From the NCBI RefSeq assembly GCF_945859685.1, contig NC_079147.1, forward strand, positions 62,526,946-62,590,945: a stretch of DNA of 64,000 bases. The letters run 5' to 3'. Positions 49,735 to 61,045 of the stretch are shown here, piece by piece. The position numbers and the translations under genes were made by a program. This DNA is from Eupeodes corollae (taxonomy: Eukaryota > Arthropoda > Insecta > Diptera > Syrphidae). Position 1 is the stretch's first letter, and every line of letters begins with the position of its first letter. A model generated the notes under the pieces. That model was not told the DNA's origin and did not search any database. It worked only from the letters and a program-made list of their open reading frames with translations.

Positions 49735-49979
49735 GAGTGATGATGATCGGGTCCGATTTGTCAAATTGAACATTTTGACATTTCTCGACGTTTTAAGGTG
49801 TCTAGAATATAAATCAACGATTTTTATACGCAAACACAGGGTTGACCTCAAATATCTTACGAACCAATAAAGCCAGCAACTTAAGAATAATTAACTTGTT
49901 ACAAAAAAAAGTTAAACTGTTACAACATTTTTTTTATAAGGCTATTACATCAAGTTTTTAGAATGTATTAAAAATATAT
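49735..49979 (+). repeat. AT-rich repeat family, partial copy
   Basis: Shares GGTCCGATTTGTCAAATTG, CATTTTGACATTTCTCGACG and ATCTTACGAACCAA with the repeat at 41.4 kb, in the same order. It is interrupted or ended by the RTE-like copy at 49.98 kb. Confidence 0.55.
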
Positions 49980-52081
49980 ACTTACTTACTTACTTTACTT
50001 AAGGTGGAGCTAAAGTCCGGGGCGGACCTGAGCCTCAACCAACATGCGCTTCCAGCCAGCTCGGTCCCTAGCTAGCTGTCTCCAGTTTCGCACGCCAAGT
50101 TGGTTGAGGTTCTCTCCCACCTGGGTGCGCCACCTGAGTAGCGGTCTTTCTCTACTGCACCGTCCCTCGGGATTGGATTCGAAGACCTTCCGGGCTGGAA
50201 CGTTGATGTCCATTCGCTCTACATGACCTAGCCATCTAAGCCGTTGGACTTTAATTCTGCTAACTAGGTCAGTGTCGCTGTACAACCCGTACAGTTCGTC
50301 GTTATATCTTCTCCTCCATTCTATATCTATGCGTACGGGACCAAAAATCACATGAAGAATTTTTCTCTCAAAGCATCCTAAGACGCTCTCATCTTTCTTT
50401 GACAGGGTCCAGGCCTCAGCGCCATAAATGAGAACCGGGATGATGAGTGTCTTATAGATGGTGATTTTACATGCTCGAGAGAGGACTTTACTTCTAAAAT
50501 GCCTTCTAAGTCCAAAGAAGCAGCGATTTGCAAGAGTTATTCTTCGTTTGATTTCAGCGCTGGTGTCGTTGTCTGCATTAATAGCGGTGCCTAGTTAGAC
50601 AAAGTCCCTAATTACCTCGTAGTTATAGCTGTCCATGGTGACGTTCGTCACCAAGATGTCGTTGTTCAATGTCCTTTTTTGATGACAGCATATACTTGGT
50701 CTTGCCCTCACTGATCACTAAACCCATCTTCTTCGCTTCCGTCGCAATGCTCAAAAACGCTCCACTGACATCACGCTTTGATCTTCCAATTATGTCAATA
50801 TCATCTGCGTATCCGAGTAATTGGATGAATCTTTGGACGATTGTGCCTCTAGTGTTGACGGTTGAGTTTTGCACAATTCTTTCCAGAACGATGTTGAAGA
50901 AGTCGCATGACAGTGCATCGCCTTGTCTAAAACGTTTTTTGACATCAAATGCATCGGTGAGATCTTTTCTGACCTTGAGAGAGCAGCGTGCATTCTCCAT
51001 CGTCATTCTGCACAAACGGATGAGTTAGACTGGGATGCCAAAACTAGACATTGCTCTGTAGAGCTCTTCCCTATAGATGCTGTCATACGCGGCTTTACAA
51101 TCGATAAAGAGATGGTGGGTATCGATTTGAAGCTCCTGGGTTTTTCCCAAGATCTGCCGTAATGTGAATATTTGGTCGATAGTGGACTTTTCTGATCTGA
51201 AGCCACAACGATAAGGACCTATCAGGTTGTTGACGAAAGGCTTCAGACGTTCACATAATACGGCAGAGAGGATCTTATATGCAATATTAAGGAGACTGAA
51301 GCCTCTGTAGTTAGTGCAATTTAAAGGGTCTCCTTTCTTATGTATCGGGCACATTATGCGGAGATTCCACTCATCGGGCATGCTTTCTTCCGACCATATT
51401 TTGGAGATGAGTTGGTGCATGCTCCGTACCAAGTCATCGTCTGCTGCTTTTGAATAGTTCGGCAGCGATTCCGTCAGCTCCAGCAGCTTCGTTTGACTTC
51501 AGTTTAGATTTAGCTATCTTCACTTCGTCGAGGTCGGGTAGGCGGAATTGTTCATCTGCGTCGCCTAGGTTGAGTGGTTCTATCTCCCTTAAAGCGGAAT
51601 TTGGTTCGTCATCGCCGTTATATAATTTGGAGAAGTGGTCTTTCCATATTCTCAACATCGACTGCGGTTCTACTACGATGTTCCCCTGATCGTCTTTACA
51701 GGCTTCGGTTCGTGGCTGGTACCCTTGGGAGGTTTTTTTTACCTTTCGGTAAAATTTACGAATCTCATTCGTATTCTGACATCACTCTATCTCCTCGATC
51801 GCGCGGTTCTCATGCTCTCTTTTTTACCATCTAAGAAGCCGGTGTTCCTCTCTCCTCTTCTCCTCGTATAGAGCTCGCGAGCAGCTCTGGTCCTTTTGTA
51901 GTTTCGCTGCTTGCGCTTGCCGTCATTCGTCGTCAAACCAGAGGTTTCGCTGTGGTGTGAAACCTAGCACTTCAGAGGCGGCATCACTGATGGCTACAAG
52001 GCAATGTTGCCACTGGTTTTCAATGCTTAATGCAGGCAGCATAGGGCTCCTAAGAGGTTATTAGAGACTTGATAGGAAAAG
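49980..52081 (-). mobile_element. RTE-like LINE copy, 5'-truncated pseudogene
   Basis: On the minus strand it begins at about 52081 in the late endonuclease/linker region and ends at the stop codon at 50010, followed by an AAGT-repeat tail (49980-50000). The frame is broken near 51434, 51020, 50620 and 50350. Blocks include KLKSNEAAGADGIAAELF, CPIHKKGDPLNCTNYRGFSL, RQGDALSCDFFNIVLERIVQ and LLGYADDIDIIGRSKRD, so the catalytic motif survives, and GHVERMDI in the C-terminus. A short deletion near 51920 removes part of the linker. The endonuclease is mostly absent. Confidence 0.85.
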
Positions 52082-53176
52082 AACGTATTTTGAAAATTCG
52101 AACAGATAGTTTACATCGAAGTTAAATCGAACTTCGGATTCGAAGTAAGCACTTGCAAAATACATTTTTCAAAACCATAAAATCATTAAATTTGAGGTAA
52201 CTAAAAACTTCATAAAAAGTCAAGTTAAAAATCAGTCATATGTAATGAGAATTTTCAGAAACTTATCAAGATACTTAAATGATTTAAACTATATCTAGTA
52301 GGCAAACATTTGTATATGCTTTGCAAAATCATTTTACCATTCATTGTTGTTAAGTATGTATGTTTTCCACTACTCCGAACTCCATGCAAATGAAAACATG
52401 CACAATATTACTGATTCAGTCTCAAAACTAGTCCAACAGTAACAGTGGAGGCAAGAAATTTGATCCCTATTACACTGTTGTAAGGCTTTTGTATGAAGCT
52501 AATGGAAGGTATCTTTACTGCATAAGGAATATTTCACACGAAAGTGAGAATTGAAGAAATACATCAAATCCAAAGCTTAGTGATTCATAAGTTGAATGGC
52601 CTATACACAATGGTTATTGCTTAACTGCTAGAAGAGATATCGCTACGTTAAGACTTATCATTTTATTGATGAATAAAAAAATATCTTTGACTTTTTTGTT
52701 TTTGTTTTAAAATAAAAAAAAAACAAGTATCGTAAAACGACAAAAGGTTTAATTGTTCTAACAATAAACCTACAATCATTTTTCTCTAACATGTCAATTC
52801 AACCCCTCATGGGGTATTGTTATTGTTTATACATCTTTTTGTCATAATGAAGTGCGTTAACAATAAAACAATAATCAAAGCTTTTGATCAAAGATTTAGG
52901 AAAAAACGTTCTCATAATACGAGTAGAAAGTGGGTAAAAATAGCTCAATTCAATGTGTATCGGCGTAAGCAACTAAATCAAAAGCACAACCAAGGCATTT
53001 CGTATTTTTCCAAATAAAAAATTCTTTATTGAAGTACACATATTTGCGGCTTTAACAAAGAGTCTTAAATTATGATACTAATTGTTGTCATATTTGTTTC
53101 ATTTCGCTTGTAATGATTTGAAGATACTGATCAAAAATGATTTAGTTCAAGTTAAAATTTTCAAGTAGTTGATAAA
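52082..53176. other. Region upstream of gene C, no gene seen
   Basis: This is the likely place for the promoter and 5' UTR of gene C. A 66-codon frame at 52817-53017 has no motif or coding support. Confidence 0.4.
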
Positions 53177-56100
53177 ATGGACCCAGTAAGAGAGTACCGA
53201 ATATTTTTAGTTAGTATAATCGGTAACTTATAACATAACACAAATATGTAAATATCACTTTATTCTTAATTATGTCTATTTTTAGCAAATTTAGCATATT
53301 TTTCTCTGGGAACATGTATAGCATGGACTTCACCTATAATACCAAAACTTCGAGATCACACTTCCGACAGTCCATTAAATGAGAGTATAGGAAAAGTAGA
53401 AGAAGGTTTTATTAGTTCTTTTATTGCTGTTGGAGCATTGATCGGTAAGTTCCTTCTTTGGTTTTGTAAAGTCTTATCGACAACCAAAAAGGATTTCAAA
53501 CACCTACTGTCTTAAGTAACGAGCTCTTCAAACACAATGAGAAAAGTAAATTATTTATGTCATCAGACCCGCAAAGTCCGTCTGTGCTCCCTAGCGATAC
53601 ATTATACCTCAACTAATCTACGCAAAATAGTGTGTGGTTTTCGGGAATGTGTTTGAGTTCTTCCCTACTCTCGAAAATTCTTCTCGGTCCTCTGTCTCTT
53701 CTGCCTTCTTAGGTAAGTGGATTCCACTGTTGGCTTTCCGAAACTATACAATTGGACCAAAATACTTTAATAATAATATAATATAATATAATAATAATAA
53801 TACTACTTCGATGTTTGGGCGAAACAGTCGTAGTTTTGCCTTCAAGTTGAGATAGTTACTGCTTCAAACATTCGGCAACCCACCCAATGCAACCTTTGAT
53901 TTCACAATACTACTTAAATGACCCTGGAAACTCTCTACTTTCAGCACTGATTGTTGAGCAAATGATTATCATAGAGGATGACCAAGATGTTCCGAGGCTG
54001 AAAATCTTACTTTTTCCTTCCCGTATTGAATTATAATTCCACAATTTTTGTTTCTCTTTCCAAACTTGTTTGTTGTAATTTGATAGAGGTTCATGATCCT
54101 ATAGGAAAGCAAGCTCACATCTTTTGCGTTGTCTAGATGTTTTAGGTGTGTTGTCTTAATCCATCCTTTTCCTCCATTTCTGGTCAAAGCTGCTTGCACC
54201 ACATCACTTGTCCCTAACATGAATATAATTGGCAGACTTTTAGTAAAATATTAGCGCCAATTTTAGTAATTTACTAAGCCTAAAAGATGATTTACGTAAT
54301 TTGGAAGAATTTGAACGTTTTACGATATCTTAACAATTTACTAATGTTAAGATCACGGAATGGCTACTATTCTTATAAAGGCAGTGGATGGAACGGTCCA
54401 GTCAACTGTCGGAAATTCCAATGAATAAGGCCGTTTAAGCGTATTTTCTTTATTTTTTTCACGAGCTATAACGATATGTTTGGAAATTCAACTTTTAATA
54501 AAAGGCAACACGCAATTTACTAGTTTGCAAAACGAAAACAAAGGTTTAGAATGTTGGACTTCCTTAGTAAATTGTTAAACAATTAGCAAATTGCTAACTA
54601 GTAAATTGTTGAACTCTAAACAATAGTTTGTTTAAAATTTGGCGCCAATGAAAAGAAGGTGAAGTGGTGATCGGTATTCGAGGAACTGTGGGATTATGAT
54701 CCTCAAGGTGCTGATGTGATCATTGCAAGAGAATTTACCTCGGAATCCTGTTCGTTTAGGGAAAAATGTTGCTTGCAGGTGTTCTTTTATGTGTTTTACA
54801 ACAACCTTGGCTACAATTTTATCCGCTACAGTTTACCAATACTTCTTCAATTTTCGCACTTTACGAAGTGTCCCTAAAATTAATTACAAACAGTGACCTT
54901 GACATGTTCACTATCTTACCCTTTTAAAACACAGAATTTCTTGCTCAATATAAACAAATTCTTGTTTTGTATTTTTTTTTGCACTGATAATCAATTATTA
55001 ACAATAATTTATAGGTTGCCCCGTTGCAGGATTATTGTCTGCTAGAATCGGAAGAAAATGGACTTTGCTTTCGAGTTCAGCATTTTTTACCTCGGCTTTT
55101 ACTCTTTTTCTAATTGCATATAATATTTGGTTTATATATGTAGCCAGAGTTCTGCAGGTAACTTTCAAAAGTTTAACTTTGTCAGCTTCTTTTCTACCAA
55201 ACATTTTTTCTTCAGGGTATAGCAGTCGGACTTGTTTGTACAACGATGCCAACTTACATCGCTGAAATTGCGACAAATATGACTCGCGGTCCACTTGGTT
55301 CTCTATTGACAGTTTTTATGGTTTGTAAGTTGGAATATTAAACCTTTCTACAATAAAAAAGCTAAGATTAATATGTTTCCTTTTTTTCAGCAGGAATTCT
55401 TTATGTGTATTGCATTGGACCATTTGTCACCTATATGACGCTACAATGGTGTTGTCTAGCTATTCCGATTATTTTCTTTGTGACGTTCTCCTTCATGCCA
55501 GAAACTCCTTACTTCTATGCTATGAAGGGATTCGAACCCGAGGCTATAAAATCATTACAATTTCTTCGAGGGCAGAGTGCTGAAACAGTCGAGGATGAAA
55601 TGAATCAAATTCAAGCCGCAGTCAGCTCTGATATGACAGCTACTGGGAGCTTCAAAACTATTCTGTGTAATCCTCAGAAAAGCATTCATTATATGTTGTG
55701 GTCTTCTAACATTCCAGCAGCTGAGTGGTACCAGTGCAGTTGTATTTAACAGTCAATCGATCTTCACAAGTGCCAAATCTACATTAGATCCTGCAATTGC
55801 TACCATTCTAATTGGCCTTGTGCAACTTTTGGCAAATCTTATCACACCATTTATCGTTGCACGTCTGGGGCGTAAGCCAATTCTCATGACCTCAGCTTTG
55901 GGAATGTGCTTGGCTTTGGTTGCACTAGGCACATTTTTCTACATTCAGGCTTTTGCTGATTCATCTGGAATTCTCTGGCTTCCAATACCTGCTCTGATAT
56001 TTTTCAATGCCCTTTTTGCTGTTGGATTTGGTCCTGTTCCTTGGGTTGTAATGGGAGAAATTCTTCCATCGAATATTAAATCAACAGTTTCTTCGATTTC

Positions 56101-56293
56101 GACGACATTAAATTGGCTGGTGACTTTTACTGTGACACGTTGGTATCCTGAGTTAAATGCTTTAGGTTCATACTATGCATTTTGGTTGTTTGGAGGATTA
56201 TGTGCAGCGGCATTCATATTTATAATTTTTGTTGTACCTGAAACTAAAGGACTAAGTTTACAAAAGATTCAAGAAAAATTACATGGAAATTAA
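53177..56293 (+). CDS. Tret1-like sugar transporter gene C, frameshifted in last exon
   Basis: Five exons are read from the sequence: 53177-53222, 53286-53444, 55015-55157, 55216-55324 and 55391-56293, all with GT-AG introns. Exons 2-4 are 159, 143 and 109 nt, identical in length to those of A and B. The start MDPVREYR has an in-frame stop 24 nt upstream. Landmarks are SARIGRK, PTYIAEIATNMTRG, PETPYFYAMKG, VARLGRK, VGFGPVPWVVMGEILP and PETKGLSL. Near 55672-55677 the frame shifts. CNP continues in one frame to an early stop at 55747-55749, while KAFIICCGLLTFQQLSGTSA follows in another. Sibling genes have about two more residues here, so a loss of 5 nt (or 2) fits. The product as written would stop before helix 7 is complete. 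It is either a young pseudogene or a sequencing error. Confidence 0.85.
53768..53803 (+). repeat. AT trinucleotide/pentanucleotide microsatellite
   Basis: About 36 bp of AATAAT and AATATAATATAAT units inside the second intron of gene C. Confidence 0.8.
54251..54650. repeat. Possible MITE in intron 2 of gene C
   Basis: The left end TTAGCGCCAATTTTAGTA and the reverse complement of the right end (TTGGCGCCAAATTTTAAAC) match with two or three differences and lie about 400 bp apart. Inside are several AGTAAATTGTT/AACAATTTACT words in both orientations. GGCGCC is self-complementary, so part of the match is expected anyway. Confidence 0.35.
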
Positions 56294-56313
56294 AAATTAT
56301 TTCACTTTCTTTT

Positions 56314-56319
56314 AATAAA
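56314..56319 (+). terminator. Poly(A) signal of gene C
   Basis: AATAAA about 20 nt after the gene C stop codon. It was assigned from motif and position only. Confidence 0.5.
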
Positions 56320-56439
56320 TGTATTAAAATATTGGAAAACTTATACAGTAAGTAAGTTGAAAAAGTGGCGTATTAAACTTTTTTATCATATTTTTAATCG
56401 ATCTTAAATAAAGGGTTGTTCAATTCTAAGTACCGATGT

Positions 56440-56950
56440 TGAATGTGAACCGCACCTTCAAGTTTTTTTCTGCAGTTCGTTTTGCAGAAAATATTGCTGT
56501 TTTTCGCAATAGTGTGGTTAAAAACCGTCCACCTCAACTTATCATCGAACCCAACATTTGCACTTCTCACGATCGTCGTTGTTGAACATTTTGCATAAAG
56601 ACTTGCATTTAAACGATTACTGAAATTAACTCAAGATCTAAGGTCCCTTTATCAACTCAAGAGTCATCAATGGTCAGAAGAGTGGCAAGAAATGGCAAGA
56701 GTGGATCATCATTTTTCGAAGTGGAATGGATCACTGAAGATTAGTGATAAGGCACATTTTCGCAGTGGAGGCACATTTTCGCAGTTAAGCAGAATTTCCG
56801 CATTTGGACGAATGACAATGCAAAAGTGATTGTCGTAAAACAATGCACTCACAAAGAGTGCCTATTTGGTACGGTTTATGAGCAGCAGGTGGTAATATTT
56901 CTTAAAAGAGTCTGGTCAGGCAGGTACTTTCCTTAAAATGTAACCATCCC
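56440..56950 (+). mobile_element. Tc1/mariner transposase relic, N-terminal half and first catalytic region
   Basis: Frames read FAENIAVFRNSVVKNRPPQL and then ISDKAHFRSGGTFSQ near 56737-56781, resembling the RDSVAENP segment and the FSDEAHFxxxGxVN block around the first catalytic Asp. The GL-AAGGNI piece near 56878 resembles the WCGLWAGGVIGPYF block. A duplicated GGCACATTTTCGCAGT near 56750-56785 disturbs the frame. It is truncated and inactive. Confidence 0.55.
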
Positions 56951-57363
56951 TTACTATTCAATCTGGAATATAAGGCTTAGATATAGATATTTTGGAACTA
57001 AGAATTTTAACTTAAATGTGTTTTGATAAATAAATGTAAAATACTAGACAAAATAATTAGTTTTACGGATAATTCATTGATTTTTATTTTATTGATTAAT
57101 GGTTGAGAGCAGTTTAAGCGCCATAGTTTGATAAGCTAATAATTATAAGGCAAATGCTCTTCTTAAGCTAGGCTGACTCAGATTAAAATAAAAATTAAAA
57201 ATGGACAAAGATTAAATAGACATGGAATGGTCCATGTGATCCATTCCACCACTGAAGTGAATTCAAAATATGTCAAGTTTGAGGCTTATAAAACAATTAT
57301 TAACCGATATATAATAAGTGTTCTGTGCTACTAGGCTCTCTTCCTGGGAGATAAAAACGTGGG
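56951..57363. other. Spacer, no gene seen
   Basis: AT-rich DNA only. Confidence 0.4.
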
Positions 57364-57378
57364 TAGTTTTTTTTACCA
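57364..57378 (+). repeat. Target-site duplication, left copy (57.4 kb RTE-like copy)
   Basis: TAG, eight T, ACCA. It matches 59059-59072 except for one T in the run. Confidence 0.8.
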
Positions 57379-59058
57379 AAAAGGACTGCACAAAAGAACT
57401 AGAGCTGCTGGCTAGCTCTACGAGCAGAAGGGGAGAGAGAAACACCGGCTTCTTAGATGGAAAAAAAGAGAGAATAAGAAGCGCGCGATCGAGGAGATAG
57501 AGGGATGAAACAACAGCAATGAGGTTCGTAAATTTTACCAAAAGGTAAAAAAAAACCTCCCAAGGGTACCAGCCACGAACCGAAGCCTGTAAAGACGATC
57601 AGGGGAATATCGTAGTAGAACCGCAGTCGATGTTGAGAATATGGAAAGATCACTTCTCCAAATTATATAACGGCTATGACGAACCGAATTCCGCTTTAAG
57701 AGAGATAGAACCACTCAACCTAGGCGACGCAGATGAACAATTCCGCCTACCCGACATCGACGAAGTGAAGATAGCTATATCTAAACTGAAGTCAAACGAA
57801 GCTGCTGGGACTGACGGAATCGCTGCCGAACTATTCAAAAGCAGCAGGCTATTACTTGGTAGGGAGCATGCACCAACTCATCTGCAAAATATGGTCGGAA
57901 GAAAGCATGCCCGATGAGTGGAATCTCCGCATAATGTGCCCGATACATAAGAAAGGAGACCCTCTAAATTGCACCAACTACAGAGGCTTCAGTCTCCTTA
58001 ATATTGCGTATAAGATCCTCTCTGCCGTATTATGTGAACGTCTGAAGCCATTCGTCAACAACCTGATTGGTCCTTATCATTGTGGCTTCAGACCAGGAAT
58101 GTCCACTATCGACCAAATATTCACACTACGGCAGATCTTGGAAAAAACCCAGGAGCTTCAAATCGATACCCACCGACTCTTTATCGATTTAAAAGCCGCG
58201 TATGACAGCATCTATAGGGAAGAGCTCTACCGAGCAATGTATAGTTTTGGCATCCCTGTCAAACTTATCCGTTTGTACAGAATGACGATGGAGAATGCAC
58301 TCTGCTCTATCAAAGTCGAAAAAGATCTTACCGATGCATTTGATGTCAAATAAAGGTTTTAGACAAGGCGATGCACTGTCATGCGACTTTTCCAACATCG
58401 TTCTGGAAAGAATTGTGCAAAACTCAACCGTCAACACTAGAGGCACAATCTACCAAAGTACCATCCAATTACTCGAAATCGCAGACATAATTGAAAGATG
58501 AAAGCGTGATGCCAGTGGAGAGTTTTTGAGCATTGCGATGGAAGCGAAGAAGATGGGTTTAATGGTCAATGAGGGCAAGACCAAGTATATGCTGTCATCA
58601 AAGGACACTGAACAACGACGTCTTGGACAAAACGTCACCATGAACAGCTATAACTTTGAGGTAGTTAAGGAATTTGTCTTTCTAGGCACCGCTGCTTCTT
58701 TGGACTTAGAAGGCAATTGAGAAGTAAAGTCCTCTCTCGAGCATCTAATCATCTATAAGACACTCATCATCATCATCCCGGTTCTCATTTATGGCGCTGA
58801 GGCCTGGACCCTGTCAAAGAAAGATGAGAGCGTCTTAGGTAGGATGCTTCGAGAGAAAAATTTGGGGTAATTTTTGGTCCCGTACGCATAGATGGAGAAT
58901 GGAGGAGAAGATATAACGACGAACTGGGAGAGGACCTCAACCTACTTGGCGTGCGAAACTGGAGACAGCTAGCTAGGTACCGAGCTGGCTGAAGGCGCAT
59001 GTTGGTTGAGGCCCAGGTCCGCCCCGGACTGTAGTGCTACCTTTAGTAAGTAAGTAAG
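57379..59058 (+). mobile_element. RTE-like LINE copy, 5'-truncated pseudogene
   Basis: Begins in the linker between endonuclease and reverse transcriptase (LHKRTRAA-type block) and ends with an AAGT-repeat tail. Readable parts are HFSKLYNGYDEPNSALREIE (57651-57710), then after a frameshift near 57850 a long frame 57856-58353 with RPGMSTIDQIFTLRQILEKT and RLFIDLKAAYDSIYREELYR. There is a stop at 58351 where the other copies read KGFRQGD. The catalytic YADDIDI is damaged (58476-58500 reads EIADIIER, with a deletion). Deletions near 58700 and 58930 remove much of the C-terminus. It is a dead copy. Confidence 0.85.
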
Positions 59059-59072
59059 TAGTTTTTTTACCA
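59059..59072 (+). repeat. Target-site duplication, right copy (57.4 kb RTE-like copy)
   Basis: TAG, seven T, ACCA, directly after the AAGT tail. Confidence 0.8.
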
Positions 59073-59079
59073 TAGCAGT

Positions 59080-60100
59080 TTAAAAAATACTTGAAAATTT
59101 TGGTTTACCCTAAATAACTCATGAACCAAAAACCATTGAGACCTCAATTTAATTTTGTATTATATATTGTAACGTGATACCAAACCAATATTTTTTTGGA
59201 AAAAAATCCAATACACGTTTTTTTCTAAACCAAAAAAAAAAATATTTGTCACCTCGAACATGATTTTATCTCCAAAACAATTTTGTGTAACAAAAAAAAT
59301 ATTTTTAGCATCTGGTAAAATTTTAAGAAATAACGTATGACATTTTTTTAACAAAAAATAAAAAGCTAAAAAAATTTAATATAACTTTTTAAAAATTGAG
59401 TTTCGAATCAAACATCTGTTTAAAAATTTGTGGGTATGGCTTCCAACTAAGTTTAGTTTATAAGAAATATTGTTTTCAACATTCTGAAAAATTTTGATAA
59501 AAATCGAATATACATTTTTCTTACAAAAAATAAAAACTAAACCAAAAAAAATAATAAAACTTGGTAAAAATTAATTTGGCTTTAAATTACTTTTATCTTT
59601 AAAAAAAAATGTTCTCAACATTCAATAAAATTTTGAGAAAAAATAAAAACCTAAAAAAAAAACAATACTAAAACTTGGAAAAATTTACTTTCGAATAGCT
59701 TTTCCAAAATTAAAAATATTGTCTTTAAACTTTTTTTTATTTCACAGAAAATATTGTTTTCGATATTCAACATTTACTTAGTTTTTTAATCCAACAGTCA
59801 GTTTTTCATAAAAAAAAATAAAATCTCCAAAAAAAGTACGCGAATTTCGTAAAAATTGAGGTCGGTTCTGATATCTCTCAAATTAATTTCATTCATCCAA
59901 TTTGTTAAAATTTAAGAAATGCTTCTTAAACTGGTAAAAATTTATTTTCGACTAAAAATTGATTTAATAAAATTAGATTTTTGAACTAAACTATTTCTTT
60001 ATACGAAAAATATTGTTGGTAATAAATTTTTAAAAATAATTCAACTGACAACTTTTTTAACACAAAACGAAAACCTACAAACTTTTAAGCTGGACAGCTT
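59080..60100 (+). repeat. AT-rich interspersed repeat, second long copy
   Basis: Matches 41.48-42.40 kb in block order. It shares AAAATTTTGGTTTACCCTAA, ACGTGATACCAAA, the internal units with TTTACAAAAAATAAAA, CATCCAATTTGTTAAAATTT, TAAGAAATGCTTCT, CTAAACTATTTCTTTATA and the terminal CGAAAACCTACAAACTTTTA. No coding frame is evident. Confidence 0.65.
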
Positions 60101-60479
60101 CTTTTTTTATGTTTAGAGAAACCAAACCAAGAAAAAAAATTGGATAAAATATTACAAAGGTATTGGTTCGTTTTGAAAAAATTCAAATTTTCAATTTTGT
60201 ACCAACACAATTTTTTTTATTTAATCATCTTAATAACTATAACAATTGGTAAATCTTAAGATTGCTGTAACAAAATTACAATAGTGATTTTAAGAGAGAA
60301 TAGTTAGTGACATTGGTATTTCATAAAAATAAAGATAATTAATAATTAACTTAACAAAAATTCAGCATTGGGTGTAGAATATAATCAAAGTTAAGTTAAA
60401 ATATAAAAAAAAATTAAATAAAAAATGTATTTTCAAAGGAAACAAGATAAAACAAATTCAAATTCATTGACAGTATTAA
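60101..60479. other. Spacer, no gene seen
   Basis: AT-rich DNA only. Confidence 0.4.
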
Positions 60480-61045
60480 TAGAATTAAACACTATAGCTC
60501 AACAAAACTTCGATTTCATTATGATCGAAATCAAGAAGCCATAGTTTTACTTTTTTTCAGGCGAATAAAGTTGGTAGGTTGCGTAGGCTAGCTGGAAGGC
60601 GGACTCTGCAAGTACCCGCAGAGTTAAACACTTTTCTTATACCGCATTTTTGCAGCACAATAAGCGGCTTCATTTTGTTCTGATAAGCACCTCCCCAACA
60701 GCTTATACCGTATTACACTCGAGTATGAAAAATCCCATAGTAAACAGTTTTCGTGGTGTTATCAGAACAATACTTTCTAAGGCGATAAAAACAACGGATT
60801 GTGGAAAGGAAATATTGTTTAAACTCTAAAATATGTTCAGACCAGCTCAAATTTCTTTCGATTAGAGCACCCAAGTATTTAAAACAGTTAACGTTTACAA
60901 TTTGAAAGCAGTTGGTGTCTCAAGAATCATTAGCATTTAGTTTAGTTTTGTTGCTTACCAAAAGTTTATGTGCATCAAACCAAGCTCTCAATAAGTGCAC
61001 ATCATGATTTAAATCAGCTACTAGGTTCAATAATCTAACGGATCT
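60480..61045 (-). mobile_element. LINE relic (WGGAY type), reverse transcriptase C-terminal region
   Basis: Minus-strand translation gives NCFQIVNVNCFKYLGALIER near 60920-60860, RCFYRLRKYCSDNTTKTVYY near 60795-60735, then YGISCWGGAYQNKMKPLIVL near 60710-60645. These are the blocks after the reverse transcriptase palm. The catalytic part would lie upstream, under or beyond the RTE-like copy that starts at 61046, so this element is probably another victim of RTE-like insertion. Confidence 0.65.

Noticed and set aside
50669..51162. Long open frames opposite the RTE-like ORF (also near 29.1, 61.7, 62.7 and 63.5 kb)
   Set aside because: They recur at the same place opposite every copy of the RTE-like ORF, so they are antisense shadows of its codon pattern.
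52817..53017. 66-codon open frame just upstream of gene C
   Set aside because: The predicted first coding exon of gene C begins later at 53177 and matches its paralogues. This frame has no motif.
53969..54220. 83-codon open frame in intron 2 of gene C
   Set aside because: The translation is not obviously low-complexity, but I recognise no domain and nothing in the context supports a gene.
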